This document shows, piece by piece, positions 22,617-31,581 of a DNA stretch of 32,357 bases. The position numbers were made by a program, and so were the translations under genes. The stretch's first letter is position 1, and every line of letters starts with the position of its first letter. The stretch is taken from positions 1-32,357 of the forward strand of contig CAJUDA010000030.1 in assembly GCA_910584875.1 (NCBI GenBank). The letters run 5' to 3'. The notes under the pieces are model-generated. The model worked only from the letters and a program-made list of their open reading frames with translations, did not search any database and was not told where the DNA came from. This DNA comes from an uncultured Eubacterium sp. (GTDB lineage Bacteria; Bacillota; Clostridia; Lachnospirales; Lachnospiraceae).

Positions 22617-23654
22617 TTATATAAATTTATAAATCGTGGTAGAGGTAAACTCGTCCCCTGCTTTCAGCACACAAGACGGAAATGCCGGAATATTGACCGA
22701 ATTTGGAAAATACTGGGTCTCAAAGCAGACGCCGGTGCGCTTCGTATACACATTGCCGCCCTTGCCATCTTCCTTTTCGATAAAGTTCCCGGAATACAGC
22801 TGCATTCCCGGAAGGTCCGTGTAAATCTCCATCGTGCGTCCTGTTGTGTCCTCTGATACCTCTCCGACCTTCTCCAGCGCTCCCTCTTTTTTGTCCAGAA
22901 CAAAGTTGTGGTCATAGCCTCCCGCGACCTTCAGCGGCTGGTAATCTGCTTCAATATCCTGGCTGATCGGTTTTTTCGTACGAAAATCCATCGGAGTCCC
23001 GGTGACGTCCACGATCGTCCCATTGGGGATCAGATCCTCTGTCGTCTCAGTAAAACCGTTTGCCTTTATGTACAGCTTATGGTCTGTGATCGTGCCCCCG
23101 TTATGCCCTTTCAGGTTAAAATAACTGTGGTTGGTCGGATTGCACAGTGTATCCTGATCGGATTTCATTTTGTAGTCAATCCTCAGCTCATCCTCATCCG
23201 TCAGTGTATACGTTACACAAATATCCAGATTTCCCGGATACCCCTGTTCCATGTCCGGACTGACACGGGTAAACGTCACGCTGTTGTCCGTCGTCGACGC
23301 CTGGTACATTACCTTATGATAACCCGGCGTGCCGCCATGCAGATTATTTTTGCCGTCATTTTTCTCCAGTTCATACGTTTTTCCGTTGAGGACAAACTTC
23401 GCATCCCCGATCCGGTTGCCGTGGCGTCCGATAAACGAGCCAAAGAAACATCCATTCACCTCATAGCCTGCCACATTATCAAAGCCAAGCACAATATCAT
23501 CCAGTGTTCCGTTTTTGTCCGGTACCATCAGATGGGAGATGATCGCACCATAATCCAGCGCGGACATACTGAGACCATTTTTGTTTGTGATCGTGTAACG
23601 GGTAACCTCTGCACCCTCTTTTGTGGTGCCAAATTTTTCTGATACAATACTCAT
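22617..23654 (-). CDS. galM: galactose mutarotase (aldose 1-epimerase)
   Basis: The 345-residue enzyme interconverts alpha and beta anomers of galactose/glucose in the cytosol. Signature motifs are GRHGNRIGDAKFVLNGK, NNLHGG (H106 contact), CNPTNHSYFNL (catalytic acid H176) and VCFETQYFPNS near the C-terminus with the catalytic base glutamate. Length fits the family. The ATG at 23654 follows AAAGGAGA, 30 nt after the DUF1294 stop. No galK, galT or lacZ is adjacent. It is the last gene of the rel-aspS unit, and a T7 run at about 22579 on the minus strand follows a weak hairpin and may terminate it. Confidence 0.95.
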   Translation of the reverse strand: MSIVSEKFGTTKEGAEVTRYTITNKNGLSMSALDYGAIISHLMVPDKNGTLDDIVLGFDNVAGYEVNGCFFGSFIGRHGNRIGDAKFVLNGKTYELEKNDGKNNLHGGTPGYHKVMYQASTTDNSVTFTRVSPDMEQGYPGNLDICVTYTLTDEDELRIDYKMKSDQDTLCNPTNHSYFNLKGHNGGTITDHKLYIKANGFTETTEDLIPNGTIVDVTGTPMDFRTKKPISQDIEADYQPLKVAGGYDHNFVLDKKEGALEKVGEVSEDTTGRTMEIYTDLPGMQLYSGNFIEKEDGKGGNVYTKRTGVCFETQYFPNSVNIPAFPSCVLKAGDEFTSTTIYKFI

Positions 23655-23684
23655 AGTTTTTGTCTCCTTTATTATTATTTTTTA

Positions 23685-23978
23685 CTAGCTCAACGGCGCC
23701 AAACGGTATAACAATACTGCTGCCAGTGTGATATGCAAAACCAGTACCGCCGGCATACCGGCAACAAATTTCAAATGCTTTGTCTTGTGGCGGAACGTAT
23801 ACATCCCTGCCAGGGCACCGATGCTGCCGCCAAGAAGGGATAAGGAAAATAATGTCTTCTCTGGTATCCGCCATGCCCCTCTTTTTGCCCTGGATTTATC
23901 CACGCCCATCGCGGCAAAGGCAATGACGTTCATGATGACAAGATACCCCAGAATGACGGCAGTCGTCATTTCCCTCAT
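23685..23978 (-). CDS. DUF1294 family membrane protein
   Basis: The 97-residue protein has two or three hydrophobic segments: about 6-25 (TAVILGYLVIMNVIAFAAMG), 43-60 and 76-93. Between them is the family's conserved stretch, MGVDKSRAKRGAWRIPEKTL, then LSLLGGSIGALAGMYTFRHK. Function of DUF1294 is unknown. Its ATG overlaps the aspS stop by 4 bp (ATGA), so translation is probably coupled. A second ATG at 23969 is possible but has poorer spacing. Its position suggests only co-expression with aspS and galM. Confidence 0.85.
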   Translation of the reverse strand: MREMTTAVILGYLVIMNVIAFAAMGVDKSRAKRGAWRIPEKTLFSLSLLGGSIGALAGMYTFRHKTKHLKFVAGMPAVLVLHITLAAVLLYRLAPLS

Positions 23979-25765
23979 TCTTCCCCGTCCTCTGCCAGAC
24001 GAATGCCAAGCTCTTCCAGCTGGGCAGGATCCACCGTACCCGGCGCTTCCGTCATCAGGCAGGAGGCGTCCTTCACTTTGGGGAAGGCGATGACATCCCG
24101 GATACTGTCCTCTTTTGCCATCAGCATGATGAGACGGTCCAGTCCATAGGCAAGTCCGGCATGTGGTGGAACGCCGTATTTAAATGCCGTCAAAAGGAAG
24201 CCAAACTGGCTGTACGCCGATTCTTTGCTAAAGCCGAGCGCCTCAAACATCCTCTCCTGGATGTCATTCTGATGGATACGGACAGAACCGCCTCCCAGCT
24301 CTGTTCCGTTCAGCACAATGTCATATGCCCTGGCGCGCACGCGCCCCGGTTCTGTCTCCAGAAATTCCAGATCCTCTTCCACCGGCATCGTAAACGGGTG
24401 ATGCATCGCCTGATAACGTCCCAGTTCTTCATTGTACTCTAACAGCGGAAATTCTGTCACCCACAAAAACCGGTATACATTTTTGTCCAGAAGCTCCATC
24501 TGTCTCGCCAACTCCAGACGCAGATTGCCAAGGACGTCCCAAACCACCTTATTTTTGTCCGCCGCAAATAAAAGCAGGTCTCCCGGCTTTCCTTCCATTG
24601 CCTTCACGAGAGCGTCCAGCTCCTCTTCCGTCATAAATTTGGCAAATGAGGATTTATAGGAACCGTCCTCGTTCACACAGAGCCAGGCAAGTCCTTTTGC
24701 CCCGAAATCCCTGGCAAAATCCACCAGTTTATCAATCTTTTTGCGAGGCATGGCTCCCTGTCCTTCCGCCCGGATACCGCGGACCGAGCCACCAGTTTCG
24801 GTCGCTCCGGTAAATACGCCGAAACCACAATCCTTCACGATCTCTGTCACATCATGCAGCTCCATGCCAAAACGGATATCCGGCTTGTCCGAACCAAAAC
24901 GGTCCATCGCCTCCTGCCATGTCATACGGGGCAGCGGAAGTGCGATCTCCACACCGATCAGCCGAAAGATCCTCTGCAGAAGCCTCTCATTGACATCGAT
25001 CACATCATCCTCATCGACAAAAGAAAGCTCCATGTCGATCTGGGTAAACTCCGGCTGCCGGTCAGCACGCAGATCCTCGTCGCGGAAACACTTTGCGACC
25101 TGGAAATACCGGTCATACCCCGAACACATCAAAAGCTGCTTAAACAACTGTGGACTCTGCGGCAGGGCATAAAAACTGCCCGGATGTACCCGGCTTGGCA
25201 CAAGGTAATCCCTCGCCCCCTCCGGCGTACTTTTATTCAGCGCCGGCGTCTCAATCTCCAGAAATCCCTCACTGGCAAGAAACTGCCGCACCTCAGATGT
25301 CACTTCACTCCTCAGCATGAGATTCCTCTGCAGGTCGGGGCGGCGCAGATCCAGATAGCGGTATTTGAGACGGAGATCATCTTTTGTTTTGGAATCTTCC
25401 TCGATCGGGAATGGCGGCGTCTCGGATTCGGACAGGATCCGGATCTCTTTTGCCACGATCTCAATCTCTCCGGTCTTCAGATTTTCGTTTACAGCGCCGG
25501 AACGCCTCGTCACCTCACCGGTGACAGCAGCCACAAACTCGCTGCGCAGCTTTGCCGCTTTGGCAAAGCCTTCGCTTCCCACCGTACTCTCTTCAAAGAT
25601 CAGCTGGATGATACCGGAGCGGTCCCGCAGATCCACAAAAACGATGCCTCCCTTATTCCGGCTCTTCTGCACCCAGCCCATGACGGTTACAGTCTGTCCG
25701 GTATGTTCTGTCCCTAATTCCGCGCAGCGGCATGTGCGCTTCAATCCTCTCATTGATTCAGCCAT
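23975..25765 (-). CDS. aspS: aspartyl-tRNA synthetase (bacterial type)
   Basis: The 596-residue class II synthetase charges tRNA-Asp. An N-terminal OB-fold anticodon domain (about 15-105: GWVQKSRNKGGIVFVDLRDR) leads into the catalytic core with LRLKYRYLDLRRPDLQRNLM, motif 2 at VAKCFRDEDLRADRQPEFTQ and motif 3 at AGLAYGLDRLIMLM. The GAD insertion lies at about 285-410 (KDCGFGVFTGATETGGSVRG). Whether it discriminates between tRNA-Asp and tRNA-Asn cannot be said, and no asparaginyl-tRNA amidotransferase genes are in the window. ATG at 25765 has AAGGAG 9 nt upstream. A 27-nt gap separates it from hisS. Confidence 0.97.
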   Translation of the reverse strand: MAESMRGLKRTCRCAELGTEHTGQTVTVMGWVQKSRNKGGIVFVDLRDRSGIIQLIFEESTVGSEGFAKAAKLRSEFVAAVTGEVTRRSGAVNENLKTGEIEIVAKEIRILSESETPPFPIEEDSKTKDDLRLKYRYLDLRRPDLQRNLMLRSEVTSEVRQFLASEGFLEIETPALNKSTPEGARDYLVPSRVHPGSFYALPQSPQLFKQLLMCSGYDRYFQVAKCFRDEDLRADRQPEFTQIDMELSFVDEDDVIDVNERLLQRIFRLIGVEIALPLPRMTWQEAMDRFGSDKPDIRFGMELHDVTEIVKDCGFGVFTGATETGGSVRGIRAEGQGAMPRKKIDKLVDFARDFGAKGLAWLCVNEDGSYKSSFAKFMTEEELDALVKAMEGKPGDLLLFAADKNKVVWDVLGNLRLELARQMELLDKNVYRFLWVTEFPLLEYNEELGRYQAMHHPFTMPVEEDLEFLETEPGRVRARAYDIVLNGTELGGGSVRIHQNDIQERMFEALGFSKESAYSQFGFLLTAFKYGVPPHAGLAYGLDRLIMLMAKEDSIRDVIAFPKVKDASCLMTEAPGTVDPAQLEELGIRLAEDGEE

Positions 25766-25792
25766 ATTACTATTCTCCTTTTAATCCGTTTC

Positions 25793-27040
25793 CTATGCAA
25801 AGAACTCCTGTATATCCTCATACCCCTCTGCCATCAGCTGTTCTTTCTGGAATTTTTTGTTTTTCTTCATCATACTGATATTGACCTGGACGCCTTTTTC
25901 GCGCTCTTTTTTTGCCAGGGCGATCACTTCCTGCATCCGCTCCGGCGACGCTTTCTTCTCGATCAGAAAAGCCTTCTTTACGGCCGCCCCCGGCACCTCA
26001 TAGCCGCGTTCGAGCAGCAGCATGACAATGCGCTCAAAACCGATCGAAAAACCGCAGGCACTCGTATCATTACCGGTGAACTTACCGATCATTTCATCAT
26101 AGCGCCCGCCGCCGCCGACTGAACTGCCGAATTCATCCATGGCAATCTCAAAAATGGGACCGGTGTAGTATGACATCCCCCGCACCAGCGTGGGGTCAAA
26201 TACAATGGTAAAGTCAGCGCTCTTAACCTGTTCCACAGCAGAAATGATCGTAGTGAGGTCCTCTGCCGTACCTTCCTCCAGACAGTCTCCCAGTGTTTCC
26301 TTCACATATGCCACACCGGCAATATCATTTGTCACTGTCTCAAAAAGCTGCCGGCATTTTGCCACTGACTCTGATCCATAACCGCTGGCAAGAAGTTCGG
26401 ACTCCACGCCATCCATACCGATCTTGTCCATCTTATCCAGAATGATGAACACCTCATCATAGCTTTCTTCCGGGAATCCACAGTATTTCGCCATACCCTT
26501 CAATATCTTGCGGTCATTGATCCGTATTGTAAAGCTGGTAAAATCCAGTTTTCCAAGCAATGTCGTCGTCGCCGTGATCAGTTCGATCTCTGCCAGATAG
26601 GAAGGCTCGCCGAGTATATCAATATCACACTGCATAAACTGACGGAACCGTCCCCTCTGCGGACGGTCAGCCCGCCACACATTTCCCATCTGCAGCGCCT
26701 TAAACGGGGAGGGAAGCTCATTCGCATTGTTGGCATAATACCGGGATAACGGTACGGTCAGATCATAGCGCAGCCCACTGTCTGTCAGATCCCCTTCTTC
26801 CTTCGCCGTCTCCAGATTCAGTTTCTGCCCCCGTTTCATAATCTTAAAGATCAGTTTTTCATTTTCCCCTCCCTGTTTGCTGCACAGGTTGTCGATGTGT
26901 TCGACACAGGGAGTCTCAATGGACTGAAACCCAAATGTCTTATAAGTCTCTTTGATCTGGCGGATCACATAATCTCGGATCTCCATCTCCTTCGGTAACA
27001 TATCCTTCATTCCGGTAACCGGTTTCTTTTTTAAAGTCAT
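25793..27040 (-). CDS. hisS: histidyl-tRNA synthetase (short C-terminal domain)
   Basis: This class II synthetase charges tRNA-His. Motif 1 lies around TFGFQSIETPCVEHID, motif 2 at RADRPQRGRFRQFMQCDIDI, the histidine-specific loop at LVRGMSYYTGPIFEI (usually RGLDYYT, here Ser replaces Asp) and motif 3 at GGGGRYDEM through GFSIGFERI. RYDLTVPLSRYYA is also typical. The C-terminal anticodon domain is short: after KNKKFQKEQLMAEGYEDIQE it stops within three residues, about 45 residues earlier than E. coli HisS, which continues with an LGE-x-E and KDL segment. The stop is clean and aspS follows within 27 nt, so this is not an obvious frameshift. ATG overlaps the hemZ stop by 4 bp. Confidence 0.94.
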   Translation of the reverse strand: MTLKKKPVTGMKDMLPKEMEIRDYVIRQIKETYKTFGFQSIETPCVEHIDNLCSKQGGENEKLIFKIMKRGQKLNLETAKEEGDLTDSGLRYDLTVPLSRYYANNANELPSPFKALQMGNVWRADRPQRGRFRQFMQCDIDILGEPSYLAEIELITATTTLLGKLDFTSFTIRINDRKILKGMAKYCGFPEESYDEVFIILDKMDKIGMDGVESELLASGYGSESVAKCRQLFETVTNDIAGVAYVKETLGDCLEEGTAEDLTTIISAVEQVKSADFTIVFDPTLVRGMSYYTGPIFEIAMDEFGSSVGGGGRYDEMIGKFTGNDTSACGFSIGFERIVMLLLERGYEVPGAAVKKAFLIEKKASPERMQEVIALAKKEREKGVQVNISMMKKNKKFQKEQLMAEGYEDIQEFFA

Positions 27041-28470
27041 CCTATACCTCCATCAAATTCTGATTCTTTTCTCTCTATCATCTCGTCAATCCTGGCGATA
27101 TACTCTTCCACGCTCTTGACATTTTCTACCCGCTCCATCCGGTTCTCTCCATGGATCACATGCTTTGTCGATCCCCCGGCTCCCAGCGCCACGATGGTTT
27201 CCAGTTCCTCCATGATAAACACATTATAGAGGCACTCTTTGCCCGGACGGGCATATGCCGTGTTTTCCTGATTGGTATTCCTGGTCGTACCCGCCTTATT
27301 TTTCTGCCGGTACATATAATACGGTTCATAGCCATGCTCCCGCAGAAACTTCTCACTCGTCTGCTGCAATACCGGGATCAGGGCATCTTCCGGGGTGATC
27401 CCCCCTCCCTGCTCCATCTGCTCCCGCCGCATCCGTGAAGCGCGCTTGATCACCAGGGTATGCACTGTCACACTGTCCGGCTCCATGGCACATACCCTGC
27501 GCAGCGTCCGGGTAACATCTTCTTCTGTTTCTTCCGGCAGACCGACGATCAGATCCATATTGATATTATCAAAGCCAAGCTTCCTTGCCAGCCGGAACAC
27601 ATGCTCCGTCTGTTCCACCGTATGCCTGCGTCCCAGCAGATCCAGTGTATGTTGTTTCATCGTCTGCGGATTCACCGAGATCCTTGTCACTCCGGCCGCT
27701 TTCAGTATATGTAGTTTTTCCTCCGTAATGCTGTCCGGTCTCCCCGCCTCCACTGTAAACTCTGCCGTATCCTTTACCGGCAGGTGCCGGTGTATCAGAT
27801 CCATAAGACGCTGCAGCTGCCGTCCATCCAGCGAGGTAGGCGTCCCGCCCCCCACATAGATGGTATGCAGTTCCCGCTTTGCAAATTTCTCTGCTGTATA
27901 CCGGATCTCTTTTTCCAGCGCCGTCAGATAATCATCTGCCTGTCCTTCATATCTGTGGTAATCATACGAAGAAAAAGAACAATACTGGCAGATAGAGGGG
28001 CAGAATGGAATTCCGATATAAATATTGTACCCCTTTTCATGATCGTATCGCTGCGTCAGCCTGAATTCCTTCTCTGCCACATCCAGGGCAAGCTGTACTT
28101 TCGGCTCTGACACCAGGTATTCCTTTTTCAGGCAGGCGGCGATCTCAGCTCTTTCCCTGCCGTCCATAAACAGCCGGAGGGGAATCTTCGCCGGCCGGAT
28201 CCCCGTCAGGATCCCCCACGGAAGGGTATGTCCGCTCTCTTTTGCAAAACAGTGGTAAACAAGCTCTTTTACACGATTTTTACTATAATTCTCAGGAAGA
28301 GTCTCACACAAAACCTCTCTGTCATCCATCCGGCAGCGGACCGGATATCCATGGCACCCGTCCCAGTCCTCTTTATGCACTACCTGACACTCTTTTTCCG
28401 GGAAAAAACTGAGGGCAAGCGCTTTCAGGTCATACGAGAACTCATTGCCCTTAATCTCAAATGTTATCAT
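27037..28470 (-). CDS. hemZ: oxygen-independent coproporphyrinogen dehydrogenase-like radical SAM protein HemZ
   Basis: The 477-residue protein has an N-terminal HemZ-specific region (LPWGILTGIRPAKIPLRL near residue 83) and a radical-SAM domain with PFCPSICQYCSF, where C157, C161 and C164 bind the 4Fe-4S cluster. IYVGGGTPTSL, TVEAGRPDSI, RISVNPQTM and DNINMDLIVGLP are the following strands. The C-terminal part (GYEPYYMYRQKNKAG, ENTAYA, ALGAGGSTK) is typical of HemN/HemZ. In Bacillus HemZ is linked to heme synthesis. In clostridia lacking heme pathways the role is unproven. It lies 15 nt after the MBL gene and overlaps hisS by 4 bp, the usual clostridial order. Confidence 0.92.
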   Translation of the reverse strand: MITFEIKGNEFSYDLKALALSFFPEKECQVVHKEDWDGCHGYPVRCRMDDREVLCETLPENYSKNRVKELVYHCFAKESGHTLPWGILTGIRPAKIPLRLFMDGRERAEIAACLKKEYLVSEPKVQLALDVAEKEFRLTQRYDHEKGYNIYIGIPFCPSICQYCSFSSYDYHRYEGQADDYLTALEKEIRYTAEKFAKRELHTIYVGGGTPTSLDGRQLQRLMDLIHRHLPVKDTAEFTVEAGRPDSITEEKLHILKAAGVTRISVNPQTMKQHTLDLLGRRHTVEQTEHVFRLARKLGFDNINMDLIVGLPEETEEDVTRTLRRVCAMEPDSVTVHTLVIKRASRMRREQMEQGGGITPEDALIPVLQQTSEKFLREHGYEPYYMYRQKNKAGTTRNTNQENTAYARPGKECLYNVFIMEELETIVALGAGGSTKHVIHGENRMERVENVKSVEEYIARIDEMIERKESEFDGGIG

Positions 28471-28485
28471 CGGACTGTTCCTTCC

Positions 28486-29106
28486 CTATGCATACGGATT
28501 ATTTGCTGCCTCATACGCAACACTTGTCTCTGGTCCGTGTCCCGGATAAATCTGTACATCCGATGGCAGCACCAGCACTTTATTGCGCACAGAGTCGATC
28601 AGCTGTTTTGCACTGCCGGTAGGAAAATCGGTACGCCCCACGGATTCCATAAAGATCGTATCTCCGCTGAACAGGATTTTTTCCTCCTCCTGATAAAAAC
28701 AACAGCTTCCCCCCGTATGCCCCGGCGTATGGATCACCTTGAACGCCATACCGGCAACTGACAGGATCTCACCATCCCGCAGCAGATTCTCCGGCTCGAT
28801 CGCAAGCTCATACCCCATCATGACACTGCCGTTCTGTCTGGGATCCATCATCAGCTCCTTTTCCCCTTCATAGGCATACACCTTTCCACCCACAAGGGAA
28901 ACGAGTTCACTCACTCCTGTGATATGGTCAAAATGACCATGTGTCAGGAGAATCCCCTCATTGTTCAACCCCTTTTTTTCAATATAAGAAGCAATCTTGC
29001 CTGCTTCTTCCCCAGGGTCGATGACGACACAGGATCTGCTGCCCTCTTTATTTACGATATAACAGTTGGTCGCGACCGGACCGACTGTCAGAATTGTTAT
29101 TTCCAT
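28486..29106 (-). CDS. metallo-beta-lactamase-fold hydrolase (YcbL/glyoxalase II-like)
   Basis: The 206-residue protein has VGPVATNCYIV at its start, LLTHGHFDHITG (H56, H58, D60, H61) as metal ligands, VIHTPGHTGGS, LFSGDTIFMESVGRTDFP and IYPGHGPETS near the C-terminus. GRTDFP and PGHGP are typical of the YcbL-type short glyoxalase II relatives, which lack the C-terminal substrate domain, so thioester substrates are likely but unproven. ATG at 29106 follows AGGAGG at 5 nt spacing. It sits 53 nt after rel and 15 nt before hemZ, matching the conserved rel-MBL-hemZ-hisS-aspS order. It is unlike the MBL protein at 3993-4700 outside the shared motifs. Confidence 0.92.
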   Translation of the reverse strand: MEITILTVGPVATNCYIVNKEGSRSCVVIDPGEEAGKIASYIEKKGLNNEGILLTHGHFDHITGVSELVSLVGGKVYAYEGEKELMMDPRQNGSVMMGYELAIEPENLLRDGEILSVAGMAFKVIHTPGHTGGSCCFYQEEEKILFSGDTIFMESVGRTDFPTGSAKQLIDSVRNKVLVLPSDVQIYPGHGPETSVAYEAANNPYA

Positions 29107-29159
29107 CTCTGCCTCCTAAAATAATCGTATTGTCGTGTTCTATTTCAATACAACGCAAG

Positions 29160-31496
29160 TCAGCCGTTTGTACTGCGGTTGATATCGATCACACTTTCCA
29201 CCGATTTCAGTTTTGTGATCAGACGGTCCAGCTTCTCTGCCCCATGGGTCTCAAAGCCGATCGTCAAAGTTGCTTTTTCCTGCTTCGTCGTACGGACATT
29301 CATCGATTTGATATCAATGCCGTTTTCCGTAAATATTTTAGAAACATCCATCAGCACACCGCTCCGGTTATAGCAATACACAACAATCTCCACCGGATAG
29401 ACGCCCTCTCCTTTTTCAGCGTCGGAACTCCATTCTGCCTCGATCAGACGGTTTTTTTCACCCTCCGGCAGATGGATCATATTGACGCAGTCCGTGCGGT
29501 GGACAGAAACCCCTCTCCCCCGGGTGACAAAACCTACGATCTCATCACCCGGCACCGGATTACAGCACCGTGAAAAACGCACCGCCAGATCATCCAGACC
29601 TTCCACGATGATCCCGCTTTTGTGTCCCAGCCCGTCCGGAGCCTTCTGTACCGCAGTATCTTTGTTTTTCGTGCTTTTTACTTTTTCGATAAATTCGTGC
29701 ACCGGGGCGTCCGATACGATCTTACGGTTTCTCTTTTCGTAGGCATCCTGCAGCTTGTTGACGACCTGCCCTTCCTTCAAGCCGCCATGACCGACGGCAG
29801 CGCAGACCGATTCCCAGTCACGGAAACCATATTTGCGGATACATACCTGTGTGTACTCATTTTTGAGAAGGGGCGCCAGATCGATCCCTTTATTTTTACA
29901 GTAGGTATGCAGCAGTTCCTTTCCCTTGACGATATTATCCTCTTTAAATTCATTGCGGAACCACTGGTTGATCTTATTTTTCGCCTGAGTGCTTTTCACC
30001 ACTTTCAGCCAGTCACGGCTTGGTCCCCGGCTGTTCTGGCTGGTTATGATCTCGATCCGGTCGCCATTCTGTATCTCGTAATCCATCTTGACGATATTGC
30101 CGTTGACCCTTGCACCAACCATTTTATTGCCCACTGCGCTGTGTACTGCATAGGCAAAATCAATCGGCGTCGACCCCGCAGGCAGGTTTTTGACATCCCC
30201 CTCCGGGGTAAAGCAATAGATCCGGTCCGAAAAAAGATCGAGATCGCTCTTGATAACGCTCAGAAACTCTTTGTTGTCATCCATATCATGCTGCCATTCC
30301 AGAATATGACGCAGCCATGCCAGTTTCTCTTCTTCACTCTGCGTGTTCTCTGCCTCACTGCCGCCGGTCTCCTTGTATTTCCAGTGGGCAGCAATACCGT
30401 ATTCCGCCGTACGGTGCATCTCATAGGTACGGATCTGTATTTCAAAAGGCTGTCCGTTGGGACCGATCAGCGTCGTGTGCAGCGACTGGTAATTGTTTGG
30501 TTTCGGCATGGCGATATAATCTTTAAAACGTCCGGGAATCGGTTTATACATCTCATGGATGATCCCCAGCGCCGTATAGCATTCCTGATCGGTATCCACG
30601 ATAATACGGATAGCGAATAAGTCATAGATCTGATCCAGTGATTTCTTCTGGTTCACCATCTTCCGGTATATACTGAACAGATGCTTGACACGCCCGTCGA
30701 TCACCGCCCGGATATCATTCTCTACCAGCTTCCGGTCAACCTCTTCCATGATATCCTTTACAAACGTTTCTTTGGAACCTTTCACATAGTTAAACTGTTC
30801 CCCCAGTTCTTTATATATATCCGGCTCCAGATAACGCAGGGAAAGATCATCCAGTTCTACTTTCACTTTCGAGATACCGAGCCGGTCAGCGATCGGCGCA
30901 TAAATATCCATGGTCTCACGGGATTTCTCTTTCTGCTTCTCGGGACGCATATACTGCATCGTCCGCATATTGTGCAGACGGTCGGCAAGCTTGATAATGA
31001 TGACGCGGATATCCTTTGCCATGGCGAGAAACATCTTCCTCAGATTTTCTGCCTGCAGTTCCAGTTTGTCTGCCGAGTAATTGATCTTTGTCAGTTTGGT
31101 CACGCCGTCCACCAGCGCTGCCACTTCTGCACTGAACAATTCGGTCAGGTCTTCTGTCGTATATTTTGTATCTTCTACCACATCGTGGAGCAGCCCTCCT
31201 ACGATGGTCTCTTTATCCATTTCCAGCTGCGCCAGGATGATCGCCACACAGACCGGATGGATCAGATACGGTTCCCCGGATTTCCGCTTCTGGTCTTTGT
31301 GTGCATCTTTGGCGAGCTCATACGCTTTGGTTATCATGTCCAGATCACTGGAAGGATGATATTTTACAACCGTCTTTTTCAGAACCTCAAACAACAGGTC
31401 AGGTTCTGTAAAATCCGGCGGTATCAGTTTCGTGGACAACTCCCCGGTGTCAAAGGTTTCGATCAAACCCCGCATCTTCGTCTCTTCCATCGCCAT
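29160..31496 (-). CDS. rel: bifunctional (p)ppGpp synthetase/hydrolase (Rel/Spo homologue)
   Basis: The 778-residue long RSH controls the stringent response. The HD hydrolase domain has HDVVEDT (104-110) with further ligands at KLADRLHNMRT, so hydrolysis looks intact. The synthetase domain has PIPGRFKDYIAMPKPNNYQS (320-338). RFKD rather than EFDD points to a bifunctional enzyme. A TGS domain (about 425-490) follows, then the RCCNPVPGD zinc/CC region (643-650) and a C-terminal ACT domain (about 700-775), which sense the ribosome. Start: ATG at 31496 lies 3 nt after AAGGAG, and the in-frame ATG two codons later (31490) has a better 9-nt spacing. Either is possible. It is first in the operon through galM, about 20-30 nt downstream of its promoter. 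Confidence 0.96.
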   Translation of the reverse strand: MAMEETKMRGLIETFDTGELSTKLIPPDFTEPDLLFEVLKKTVVKYHPSSDLDMITKAYELAKDAHKDQKRKSGEPYLIHPVCVAIILAQLEMDKETIVGGLLHDVVEDTKYTTEDLTELFSAEVAALVDGVTKLTKINYSADKLELQAENLRKMFLAMAKDIRVIIIKLADRLHNMRTMQYMRPEKQKEKSRETMDIYAPIADRLGISKVKVELDDLSLRYLEPDIYKELGEQFNYVKGSKETFVKDIMEEVDRKLVENDIRAVIDGRVKHLFSIYRKMVNQKKSLDQIYDLFAIRIIVDTDQECYTALGIIHEMYKPIPGRFKDYIAMPKPNNYQSLHTTLIGPNGQPFEIQIRTYEMHRTAEYGIAAHWKYKETGGSEAENTQSEEEKLAWLRHILEWQHDMDDNKEFLSVIKSDLDLFSDRIYCFTPEGDVKNLPAGSTPIDFAYAVHSAVGNKMVGARVNGNIVKMDYEIQNGDRIEIITSQNSRGPSRDWLKVVKSTQAKNKINQWFRNEFKEDNIVKGKELLHTYCKNKGIDLAPLLKNEYTQVCIRKYGFRDWESVCAAVGHGGLKEGQVVNKLQDAYEKRNRKIVSDAPVHEFIEKVKSTKNKDTAVQKAPDGLGHKSGIIVEGLDDLAVRFSRCCNPVPGDEIVGFVTRGRGVSVHRTDCVNMIHLPEGEKNRLIEAEWSSDAEKGEGVYPVEIVVYCYNRSGVLMDVSKIFTENGIDIKSMNVRTTKQEKATLTIGFETHGAEKLDRLITKLKSVESVIDINRSTNG

Positions 31497-31525
31497 CCTC
31501 TCCTTATCCCATTACTTATCTACTT

Positions 31526-31554
31526 ATTATAATGGTGTTAGTAAAAAAATGCAA
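31526..31554 (-). promoter_or_regulatory. promoter of the rel-MBL-hemZ-hisS-aspS-DUF1294-galM unit
   Basis: TTGCAT (31549-31554), a 17-bp spacer and TATAAT (31526-31531) on the minus strand precede rel. No T-box or long leader precedes rel, and none separates hisS or aspS from the genes before them, so the synthetases are not individually attenuated here. Confidence 0.65.
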
Positions 31555-31581
31555 TGCCAAAAAACCTCAAAAAATGGAGAT

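Noticed and set aside
29622..30620. Long plus-strand frame opposite rel
   Set aside because: It overlaps the synthetase and TGS domains of rel, has no ribosome binding site and lacks a recognisable fold.
31555..31581. Rho-independent terminator after the MFS gene
   Set aside because: T-runs are present but the best stem is only 3-4 bp (CTC/GAG).
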